Virus record (IMG/VR): IMGVR_UViG_3300008954_000145
Coordinates: 1-35,119 of that record
DNA from: a virus
Reading direction: 5' to 3' (one strand)
DNA: 35,119 bases
How positions within the stretch are numbered: the stretch's first letter is position 1; the number at the start of each line of letters is the position of its first letter. Both the position numbers and the translations under genes were made by a program. Below are positions 17,253 to 27,000 of the stretch, in pieces. Below the pieces are notes generated by a model. The model worked only from the letters and a program-made list of their open reading frames with translations, made no database searches and was not told the origin of the DNA.

Positions 17253-18773
17253 TTACTTCACCCTAAACTTAAACGTCTCTGGTTGTTCGTTGTATTTTTG
17301 CCCATCGTAATATAAAAAATTAATGTTGTATGTGTGATTCTCTTGTAAAAGATCACAATCTAAGTCAAAATAACTTCCACTGATATCATATGAAAGCCGG
17401 GTGTGATAAGCGCTACCCGTGCCATAATTGATCGCGGTCAAGTTATCATTAGCTCTTGTTACTTTATAATAAACATCTTCAACAACCTCGGACGGAATTG
17501 TGGTAGTTGCTTTTGTGTAGATTGTGGGACACCAATCTTTTTGGCGTGCAAATACTTTTAATCTTACTTTTTCTTTTTTCAAATACTCCGATTTTAAATT
17601 CTGTATTGAAAAGACATATCTTGAGTCAGAATTGTTACTAAGAACGCCCAGTTGGCCATATTGTTTAACCGCAATCGCAGAGCCTGTATATATTTCAGTC
17701 GAAGGTGACCAAGTTTTTGAAGTTGACCAAACATCGTAGAGTGTGGTTTCCGACCCTGAGTATGGGAAAGATGCGCTGTAAATGCCTGTGGCAACCCAAG
17801 AACCTGTCACGATTTTATTGCCATCGGCGACAACCCCACCACCGTCTGGAAGTCTTTTTCTTTCTCCGCCAAGAGACGGATAAACGCTTAAATATATTTT
17901 TGTATCTTTATCTTGCGTGTTGCCCAGTCCCGGTATATTAGCAAGCTTTCCTCGGGCGCGATTGTATAGATATAGTGTGTTTAGATTATCGGCTGCTGGC
18001 GCAAGAGAACTGCTTAGATAGAAATTTCCTCGATTATCTTTTCTGGAGGAATCCCAGCGCGCCTCAATAACAGGGCGCTTAAAGAAAAACTCTGTTCCTC
18101 TTGTAAAAAACTTCTTTGTATAATATGATCTTTGTTCTGAGGCGTGGCTCGCTTTTAAGAAAACCCCTACGCCATAATTTGATTTAGATCCGAGCACGTT
18201 TCCGGCGCTATTCATCCACTGCTCGACCAAAGTTGTAACATCCAGTTCAATATCTTCCGTTCCCTTGTCGAGATAGACATCAAAAGACGATGACAAATCC
18301 CAAGAAGCAGTGTGGAAGTCTCCACCCTGAGATGTCCATGAAGTATTTGCAGCAGAGCGCTCCCAATTTGCCCCCACGTCATCATATGTTAGGTCTGAAT
18401 AGTCTTCCATGTCAAGGCCGACACCTTCTTCCCAAGATCGAGAGACCGCAGCAACAGTTAAGGAGAAGTTGGAAGGGAGTGTTTGTGAATGCTTAGCATT
18501 GTACAGTCTTAAATAAAAATTAACGCTCCCGCTTACTGGGATTTCTCCGCTGGCGCGATCCGTGACCATTGTTGTGTCGGCGGGAAACTTATATAATGCT
18601 CTTGCGTTTTCATATGCAACTCCCGAGGAATTTGAAACCTGACCGTAAACAGTGAAGACCTCAGAGATATCTGAAGCGCCCATGTTAGATCCAGTTCCGC
18701 GAGTTGACAAATTAGCTGCAAATGCGTCTGTTATTGTTGTGTCTGCTATAGAAAGATATCGTTTGATTGCCAT
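17253..18773 (-). CDS. DNRLRE-like beta-sandwich protein, 506 aa, in the baseplate wedge operon
   Basis: Residues 1-240 match the layout of DNRLRE/CBM96-type modules: TTITDAF start, N/G-rich turn GTGSNMGASD (27-35), ARALYKF strand (58-63), VNFYLRLYNAK (84-94), a VSRSWEEGVGLD segment (110-121, the family's usual 's-W-x-E'), and DIELDVTTLVEQWMN (174-188), followed by NYGVGVFL. Known DNRLRE domains occur in secreted proteins, and some bind polysaccharide. Residues about 250-506 are further beta-rich sequence, without a domain I can name. It is placed between gp6 and the gp7/gpI-like giant, with 2-4 nt gaps on each side. That suggests it is a wedge component or decoration, possibly filling a gp8-like slot. 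No strong Shine-Dalgarno is seen just before its ATG, so coupling to gp6 is likely. Confidence 0.72.
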   Translation of the reverse strand: MAIKRYLSIADTTITDAFAANLSTRGTGSNMGASDISEVFTVYGQVSNSSGVAYENARALYKFPADTTMVTDRASGEIPVSGSVNFYLRLYNAKHSQTLPSNFSLTVAAVSRSWEEGVGLDMEDYSDLTYDDVGANWERSAANTSWTSQGGDFHTASWDLSSSFDVYLDKGTEDIELDVTTLVEQWMNSAGNVLGSKSNYGVGVFLKASHASEQRSYYTKKFFTRGTEFFFKRPVIEARWDSSRKDNRGNFYLSSSLAPAADNLNTLYLYNRARGKLANIPGLGNTQDKDTKIYLSVYPSLGGERKRLPDGGGVVADGNKIVTGSWVATGIYSASFPYSGSETTLYDVWSTSKTWSPSTEIYTGSAIAVKQYGQLGVLSNNSDSRYVFSIQNLKSEYLKKEKVRLKVFARQKDWCPTIYTKATTTIPSEVVEDVYYKVTRANDNLTAINYGTGSAYHTRLSYDISGSYFDLDCDLLQENHTYNINFLYYDGQKYNEQPETFKFRVK

Positions 18774-18775
18774 TT

Positions 18776-20572
18776 TTAAACTATTGTACCTTTAATGTCT
18801 GCGTCTGGGTATTTTATTTCAAAGATTATGTTCTCTTCAGCGAGAATATACCTGCCATCGAGAGAAGTATGGTCTTCAATATCATAATTCAAATCTGAGT
18901 ATGCGCCGCCTGACTTATTGATGATTTCGACATCAACAACGTCCAAGATTCCGGGGACCTGCTTTAAGAGAAATAAAATATCACTTTTACTTATTGCTTC
19001 TCCAATATTATAAGAGCGTTCTATAAAGCCCTCTTTTATCCTTGTCACTGCGGCAGCAAGAAGGTCATATTTATTGTTTCCGGGTTCCGAAATTGCCTTG
19101 AATTGAATACCAAAGTTAGCAATTTTTGAATCTAGAATGTCAACAGTATCGTTAATCATTTTATAATGATTTATCCAAGTTTTTAAATTTTCTTTTATAG
19201 TTTGATTTGTTGCCACTAGCTTACCATTGTAATCTTCTGAAATAACATATAAATTTAGATTTCGCCTTAAGGAATCTGTATCTTGTACCAGGGCCGCTCT
19301 CTTGATTGCCCCAAATTTTTTCGGCATTCTATAGGTCAAGCTTTCGTAATCCTGTTTCGTGACTGCTCGATTTTGAGAAGCATAGCTATCAATGGCGCGG
19401 ACCCTAAGCTCTTCCGAGGACAACTCTGAAACGTTTCCAATGATTGGCTCTTCGTTAATAGCTTCAAGGCTTGAGACCACGGAAGCAACCTTTGCAGGTG
19501 TTAGTGTCTCTTGAGATGGAAACTCAAACCTCGGATCTACAACCTCTTTTATGGAGTTAGTGACCGCGTTTGAATTCTCGCTTGTATTTACGCGATAAAC
19601 TATTGTCAAGGTCGTGTTCGCTGGGGCGATTCCCATCTTGTCATTTCCTATAAGATTAACAGGGTCAAAAGAGGTATCGACAATATGATCTCTACCGTGC
19701 TGGTCTAGAACGACTTTATTCGGCTCTAAGTAGCCTAATTTCTCTCCCTCTTGTCCATATCCAAATTGTAGAATCGTTCTCGAAGGTTCAGACTCAACAG
19801 TAAAGCGCCTTGGAACAGAAACGGGTCTCATAATGTTAGGTGCGGTATCTCTGTTATCTCCGGTATTAATCACGGGAACAAACACTACGTCCTGTGAGAG
19901 ATAATCCACTTCGAGATAATCCTTTCCAAGATCATCCACAACCGAAACGATTTCGGATACATTCTGAGCATTTAGCTCCACCTTTCTGAACCTTTCAAAC
20001 GGACCAACCTTCTTTTCTTCAACTGCCAGTTCACCAGAAATAATTCTCCCCTTTGCTCTAACTGCAAATGAAGTGGGAACGCCGGTTGTCGAATTAACAT
20101 TTGCAACAACAACTTGATTGTCAGAGTTTTTAAAATCTACGTCTTCCAGCAAAGTAAAAACGTTGCCTGTTGTACTCGAAAATTTACTTCCCCTCTTAAG
20201 AAAGGGCATGTAGTTCGTATCTGGGCCTGTACCTACCGTTGTGACCGGAACTAATACATAAAAAGTTAGAAGACCGGTGGAGGTTGATGTGGCTCCTGCT
20301 CGATAACCCGATTGGCGTGCAAGTTTCCAAACATTTTCATACTCAATCGCAGTAGACAAAAACGATTCATTGGCCTGATAGTCTAGATAGAAAGACAAAA
20401 TATCACCGACGTAAGCAACGGTGTCCATCATTAACGAACCAAAGGAAGCCTCATTAAAATCTTTATACGTTGTTGGATAATATTGTTTTGCGTAGTTGAG
20501 CAAATCTTCTCGAATTGATTGGAAGTCGCGGCTCGTATATTTTATGGCTGGCTTTTTGGGTGTCTTGGGCAT
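18776..20572 (-). CDS. 6: Baseplate wedge protein, gp6/Baseplate_J family, 598 aa
   Basis: The N-terminal 75 residues show the gp6/J signature: YTSRDFQSIREDLLNYAK (12-29), then EASFGSLMMDTVAYVGDILS (41-60) and FYLDYQANESFLSTA (61-75). Later NRAVTKQDYESLTYRMP matches the 'RAVT..DYE' strand of the family, and the tail ends in a small alpha/beta domain. In T4, two gp6 copies join one gp7 to form the wedge core that closes into a ring around the hub; P2 gpJ does the same with gpI. Length is close to T4 gp6 (660 aa). Position right after gp25 and before the gp7/gpI-like giant is canonical. The ATG at 20572 has AAGGAAAAGG upstream in the 28-nt gap. Identification is firm at family level. Confidence 0.92.
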   Translation of the reverse strand: MPKTPKKPAIKYTSRDFQSIREDLLNYAKQYYPTTYKDFNEASFGSLMMDTVAYVGDILSFYLDYQANESFLSTAIEYENVWKLARQSGYRAGATSTSTGLLTFYVLVPVTTVGTGPDTNYMPFLKRGSKFSSTTGNVFTLLEDVDFKNSDNQVVVANVNSTTGVPTSFAVRAKGRIISGELAVEEKKVGPFERFRKVELNAQNVSEIVSVVDDLGKDYLEVDYLSQDVVFVPVINTGDNRDTAPNIMRPVSVPRRFTVESEPSRTILQFGYGQEGEKLGYLEPNKVVLDQHGRDHIVDTSFDPVNLIGNDKMGIAPANTTLTIVYRVNTSENSNAVTNSIKEVVDPRFEFPSQETLTPAKVASVVSSLEAINEEPIIGNVSELSSEELRVRAIDSYASQNRAVTKQDYESLTYRMPKKFGAIKRAALVQDTDSLRRNLNLYVISEDYNGKLVATNQTIKENLKTWINHYKMINDTVDILDSKIANFGIQFKAISEPGNNKYDLLAAAVTRIKEGFIERSYNIGEAISKSDILFLLKQVPGILDVVDVEIINKSGGAYSDLNYDIEDHTSLDGRYILAEENIIFEIKYPDADIKGTIV

Positions 20573-20600
20573 TCGGCCTTTTCCTTTTTCTTCTCTATAA

Positions 20601-20999
20601 TTAGTCTAAAAATTTAGTTATTTCTAATATTTCCACCAGATCTAATGGAATGATTTTAAATGTCACCGACACTCGTAAATAATGTGGGTCAAGCTCATCG
20701 GGCAGGGCATGATTCCCGCCGCCCCGATTAAACGAGATATCATGAATCTCAATAAACGGCATATATCTAAGCACTTGCTCCTGTATTGCGTGCGATATGC
20801 TGTCTTGAGGGGCATTTTCAAATAAGAATTGATACAGGCCAACCCCAAACTCAGGGTCCATCATTCTCTCTCCGGGAACCGTTAATAACAACATTTTAAG
20901 ATTCTGGGTTATGAACTCTTTATATGTTTTATTTAATTTGTAAAATCCGTCTACAGAATCAACTGTTAGCGGTAAATGAGGTGAATATCCTTGGGCCAT
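20601..20999 (-). CDS. 25: Baseplate wedge protein, gp25/GPW family (lysozyme-like fold), 132 aa
   Basis: A short protein with the gp25 signature LLLTVPGERMMDPEFGVGL at residues 37-55, containing the conserved PGER (42-45) that corresponds to the 'EPR' motif of T4 gp25, P2 gpW and type VI secretion TssE. These proteins sit at the junction of baseplate and sheath, and in T4 gp25 starts sheath assembly on the wedge. Length (132 aa) equals the family norm. The gene follows the 2469-aa gene after a 48-nt gap and precedes gp6, as in P2-type tails. The ATG at 20999 has AAAGGAA at an 8-nt spacing. No catalytic function is expected despite the name, since family members lack lysozyme activity. Confidence 0.95.
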   Translation of the reverse strand: MAQGYSPHLPLTVDSVDGFYKLNKTYKEFITQNLKMLLLTVPGERMMDPEFGVGLYQFLFENAPQDSISHAIQEQVLRYMPFIEIHDISFNRGGGNHALPDELDPHYLRVSVTFKIIPLDLVEILEITKFLD

Positions 21000-21047
21000 T
21001 ATCTTTTTTCCTTTAAGTTAAATATTATTTGCATTTATTTTTCATTA
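21000..21047 (-). promoter_or_regulatory. 25: 48-nt leader of the gp25 gene with ribosome binding site
   Basis: This is the second-longest gap in the window. The minus strand is A/T-rich and ends in a purine-rich AAAGGAAAAAAGATA before the gp25 ATG. The Shine-Dalgarno core lies at about 21008-21014. I see no hairpin and no exact T4-type late promoter octamer (TATAAATA), so an internal promoter is possible but unsupported. Confidence 0.45.
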
Positions 21048-24000
21048 TTAGAACCAAGTTTTTTTGGATGAAGTAACCTCCTCTGGTGGGGTTAATTTCC
21101 ATTTGCCAAACTGTCCCTTGCCTTCAGAATGTTTCCACGCCGGATTGTCTTTGCCGAGCGATTCATTGGCACCGGCCTCTATGAGAGGCGACTTAGAGAA
21201 ATAATAAGCTGCAAGATAATAAGGAGACAAGTGTGGTAAATTAATCCAAGAGCCCTGAGTGTAGGCGCTATATTTTTTAAAGCCATCTGGATGGAAGACT
21301 TGAAACTCGCCTAGTCCGCCCCTATACCCTTTGAACGCTTGTGTCTTTCCATCATCAGAGAAGTCTGACGGCGATAGCGGTGCTCTTGGGCGACCAGCGG
21401 TTGCCCCAATACCGACCAGCGCAATGGAAAGCTGATCGTCGAGACTTTTCAAAGCTATATGTTCCTTATATATTTGCGCCTCGAAACCCTGCCATATCGA
21501 CCTGTGTGTATCTGCTATAGAAAGACTGCTGTGGATAAGCGAGGGGTAGCCGTGTTTCACGGGTCCCTTATCTTCAACAACCATTGGATGTGCGTTGTAG
21601 TGACCGAAGTTCATTCCTGCATATTCGGGATCTCCCCACTGTATCGGTGTAGCTATATTTTTACCGGCGTGTTCAGATATTTGCGGTTGTGAGATATAGA
21701 GAAAATCAACAGGCCAAGGATTAAACTTGTCAACGCCGAGAGTATATTTGTAAGAATTAAATTTCAAACCGCTCAAAAACCTTGCCAAAGCATTTCTTAA
21801 TTCAACGAGTCCAAGGTCCATCTCGGGCCACTCTTTACCCGGCAAATAGATTCCCTGTTGAAGTTCCGGATTTTGCATCATAACTCCGTAATATCCTTCA
21901 AGATATTCACTTACAAAAGAAAATATATTATAAGACTCCTGTATCTTTCGAGGATATCTCTTAAGCATGTAGTCGCCTTCGTAAGTGCCTGGGTTGAACG
22001 AACTGGCATTGAGGATGGTGGAGACTTCATCCTGATAGTCCGTTGTCTCCGTGTCAATCCCAACAGTTTCAATTCTCTTGTCCCCAGTCAGCACATATCC
22101 GTTTTGAATGTAAATGGTATCACCGTTTTGCTGTGCCCAGTCCATCGAACTCATTCCGTACTTGGATATAATATCGTGCATATGAAAGTCTAGGAGTGTC
22201 CTCTGCTCTTCAAAAGACAAGGATGGCCAGAACTTTTCTGTGGCGCCTCCGGGCTTTTTATTTGCAGCAAGAGCATCAGCAGCTTTTTTAAGAATGTCTT
22301 TGGAAGCGTTTATTTTTGCAGACAGTGTGTCAAAACACTGCTTCTTTATCTCGTTTTCGGTGCGATCTTCTTCTCCTGTTGGATCTGGACCTAGAAGCTT
22401 TGCCGCAATGCCAATGGGTGTTATTGGACCAATGCCACCTTGCCAAATCCAATTGGACCTCCACGTTGGGTCGACCATGCTCGCCAACATTTGCAAAAGG
22501 AAAATGGGCACATCTTCCCAGTCGATACTTATTGTCTCCCACCAAGGCTTGATATCAATTGAGTCCTCAATATCATCGAGCATTGGTTCTTCGTACTGTC
22601 CAATGTTGCTGATAACATCTATCAAAGATCCGAGATGGGCTTTTGTGGCGTTGAAAATATCCACAATCTGCGGATAAGCCACGTCAAAAGCAACGATGTG
22701 ATTTGCGGTCATTGCGCTAAAGAATCTATCCATTTTGAAAACACCATCAATTATAGCCTTGCCCTCGGGACTGTTTTCGATAGCATCTCTCATATCGCCG
22801 CTCGTTCGCTGATCTGTAGCTCCTGTAGTGGTTTTGACTTTGAAATAATCAACTGAATCTAAAAGAAGGTGATTGTCGGCAGTGTCCTCTCCCACAACAT
22901 CGATAAACTTGGTAGAGGGAGCAAATGGTGATTCAGACTCATCAATAAGAGGCAGGACCAAAAATCTTTCTCCGCCGGTATGCACCTGTTCTAGCATTAA
23001 AACTTTTTCTTCTAAAATCTTATCTCTTATCTTCTGGGCTTTTAGCATGGTAGCGAAACCATCATCTTCCGCAATGATGCTGTCTAGATAGTTGTTATAT
23101 TCTTCTTCTATTTTTTTAAAATTAACATCGCTATTCTCAGACACCACCAAGCTAAGGCGAACACCAAACTTTATTGGCTCAAAATACGTCGTGTAGGGCA
23201 AGTTGATTAGCGTCTTATATATTTGTAAATTAATGTCAATCCCAGTGTTTCCAGCGGGTTTAGTGAATTTTGGATCACTTTCAGATAAACCTTCAAATCC
23301 GCTTTGATTGACCGATATCCTTTTCATTCTTGGGAAATGAACTTTGGCGCGATCAAGATTTATTTTTCCTCTGTGACTGTAATTTGCATCGGGAAACTGA
23401 TTGTGAGCAAATCCGCCGAGCATCCACTCCAGCGTTGATTTTGTATCAGGGTCGGCAACTTCTATTAATTTCTTTAGTTGATCCTTTGTTCCCTCTGGCA
23501 ACTCTCTTGGAACTATCTCAACATATCTTTCAAAAAACAAACCTCCGTCAAAACCCTTCTCTCTAATTCTTTGAAATCTCGGGTAAACTGGGTGGCCTTT
23601 CTTTGGTGCTGTTTCTATCAGTCTTCTGGGAATTCCTCCGTCAAGCAGTGTTGGACCAGCGTTATTGACTCCGAAAGGCATTTCAACAAAATCACTGTAC
23701 GCAATACGACTAAAAAATCTTTTAGGATCAGATCGATCAAAAACATTATCTTGAGGCAGTAGGTGCTTCATCTTTTCTTTATAAAGCTCTTTTATCTCTG
23801 GCATTTCTTCTTTTGCCAAGAAGAGCAGAGCCTGACTGCCTGTTCTTACTTCAATTTCTTCACCTGTTAGCGGATCTTTCAAAGAAACGTTTTCTATTTT
23901 TGGGCCTTCGCCACTTTCAACAATATCAAGTGCGGAATTGTATTTCATTTTCTTATCTTTCATCACTTGAACAATTTGAGCATCTTTCAGGGCAGAATCT

Positions 24001-27000
24001 TCTTTAGAGTCGATAATGCCGATGGCAATCCGCTGGGCTGTTCTGGAGATTCTTTCTTGGGTGCTTATGTTCTGTCGTTGAGAGCCTGTTTTTAGCATGT
24101 CCTCGCCGAGTTCGGTGGCAATCATCTCTTGCACCACCTGACTATTGAACACATTTTCAAAGTCAAACAACGAGGCGGCGAAAAGAAGCTTTAGGAACAC
24201 TTGAATAGTTTGAAGTCTTGCGATCATTTCAACCACCGCTTCCTGCATTGCTTGTGCTTCTGGATCTTCTACCTTACATTGTAATTCTTCTCTTCTTTCT
24301 TTAACCTTCGCAACGAAAGTTCCAGCGTTCATAAAGTCTGGGTTGGCTCCAACCTGTTCCGAATAGGGTTGGCATTGGCCGTCTTTTGCGACAATTGGGG
24401 ATAGCGGGGGCGACCCACTTTCTAATTTTAAGCGTTTAAAAATATTTCGTTGAAAAAATCCACTATCCTTTGTTTTTTCCAAGAAGCGCTTATACACTTG
24501 AATAATAACCGCCTCATATAAGTCATCAAACTCAGAGGTGGCAAGAACAGTGTTGAAAAATTTATCACTGCTGGTCTGGTCGCTGAATATAGACTTTAAC
24601 GGACCTTCTTGAACCATCTTCTTCAGATCTTCGGCTGCTGTTGTTTCGCTTTGTTCCAGCTCTCCTGTTGTTGCAATTTTTGTAAACAGGGCATCATTAT
24701 AATTGGGATCAATATAAACAACATCTGTTCGATATTCTCCGGGGTCGAGAGTGATCATTTGCGGCACTCCAAGTTCATCAAGGTCGTTCGGGTCGAGAAG
24801 CGGAATCACTTTTGGTTCAGTAGATCTGTTTTCGTAGTATGTTATTTTTTTTGCTTTTGCTTTAAATGAAATTTCAAAACCCTCAACATAGTCACCTTTA
24901 TGAAACTTTAAATTCATATCTTCAGGGTCTAACTGTTGTCGCAATTCTTTTGCAACAAGAAGATTTCCTTCTGGCGAAACAATTCCGGCAGCAGTGTTCA
25001 TTTTGAATGCCATGTTCTTTGCCTGTGTGCTGCTTGGCTCTGGATCATCTCCAAATGGCAAAATCATAGAAACGAGCATGTCTAGCCACGTGCTTACTGA
25101 GTCTCCGAAGGTTTGGTGACCAGCATCAGGATCTGTGGCGTTAGCATCTTTCCACGGAGTTGATGAAGACATAATCATTTTTTTATATTTTTTAACATCC
25201 TTGTTGAAAGTATTTTCTACCTCTTCGAAAAGACCTCTTAACATCTTGTCGAAAGAATATGCCATTGAAGGTTGTTGTAGTTTGACAATTCCATTTGGAG
25301 CATCTGGGCCACAAAAAAGCGGTGGGAGCAAGTTTTCTAAATATTTTGGATCAGCTATCCACGGAATCATGTCCTTGATAAATACGGTGTTTTCTATTTT
25401 TTCTCTGTCGATTGCTTTTTTAGCCTCGTCAGGTCCAATTTGATCGGCCAAGTGTTTTTCTTTTGCTGCGTAAGGGTCTGGGTTAATGCAACATTCTGAA
25501 TAAAGTCTTTTTCTCTCTTCGTGTTCTTCCACAAGTCTTCGACAAGCCGATGGATCAACTACAGCGGAAATAGATTTAAATATTTTTTCGAAAAGTATCC
25601 TACGTTTCAAAAGAGGGAGCAAATTGGGATGGCTCTCTTGGACCAGAAGCTCAATCCTTGATCTCAGCGCCTGTGACACTTGACCGCCCATCAGCGAACA
25701 CAACTCACTCACTGATAACTTCTCGGACAAATCGTCAAAAAAGTCTGTAAAGTCAACAAATGTTATAACATTCTCCGTTGATCCAAGTTCCGCAGTCACA
25801 TCTGCAATAGCTTTGGCAAATTCTTCTGGGGAGGCGTTTTCTCGAATGATATCGTTTATATTCCCCTGATTATAGGGTGAATCCTCTGGGTCTGAGTTAA
25901 TGAGGTCGCTGTCTGCGGATTCTGAGCAATATTGATCAATTTTTCCTATAATCCGCTCGATGAGCGACATAAGAATGTCTCTCACAACATTCAACATTAT
26001 TTGCACGACCATATCGCCAATTGCGCCCAAAAAGTCAATAATTGGAAAGTCTGCCATAATAAAGACTCTGAGTCTTTTCTTCATAGATCTCCACAACTTT
26101 TCTTCGTCTATATCTTCTTTAATCAGTTGCCATATTGCCGGTATTAATAAGATTAAAGCTGCGCAAATTGCCACTCGTTCGGGTGATGATGTTTCGAGAC
26201 CACTGAGGATATTCTTCAGGCCCTTGTCTAGCTGTGCTTTTACATCTTTAGAGCCAGCCTCCTTCATAAACCCTGTTGCATCTGCTTTATCAACTGTCGC
26301 AACCACTTTGTTGTCTGTTGCTGCTGAAATCCACTGGCCTGATTGCGCTCCGACGAGCATGGCCTTCATGTCGTCAAGCTTCTGTCTCAAAAAGGCTGCT
26401 GTTTGAGGATCTTTCTTTTCTAGCATCGGCAAAAGTTCTTTCTCAGCCTTTTCGAGACCTAAAGTTTCAATTGCGTACCCACAACCAGCGTCTAAATAGC
26501 CTGCCAGATCTGTATATTTTGCTAAACATTTAAATGCGATGCCGATGAGTTCTGCAATACTGACTTTGTGAAGCATCTGACCGAACATGTCTTCAACAGA
26601 TTGAATCCTTGTCATTCTTTTAGAAAGGATCTGTCCTCCAAAGATTCTCTCGCCGATCAAGTTGTATGTAGCGTCAGCTTGTCTATTGATATTGTGTAAA
26701 AGTTTACCGGAGATTCGACCATCTGGGTCTGCAAATACATCATTCAGACCTCCGGGTGGTAAGCCAAAGTTTATAATATCGTCTAAAACTTCAGTGACAG
26801 GTCCTCCAACCGGCTTTATTTCAGGAAAGGGGTAATGAAAATCTTTAAGAAAGTCCGACCAGTGATATAATTTAACACCTTCGGGGGAGCCTATCTTGTC
26901 TAAAATTTTTGCAGATTGGTGGAGGTAATGTAACACTGTCGAGTCACCAAGAACGACACCAACTGGAGGGATTCCGACCTCAAAGTATTCAGCCTTGACT

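Noticed and set aside
25960-26406. Plus-strand open frame of 148 codons (and similar ones at 12058-12450 and 22240-22677)
   Set aside because: They lie fully antisense to the giant minus-strand genes, have Cys/Ser/Phe-rich low-information translations and no ribosome site or neighbouring plus-strand genes. They are complement shadows of the real coding frames.
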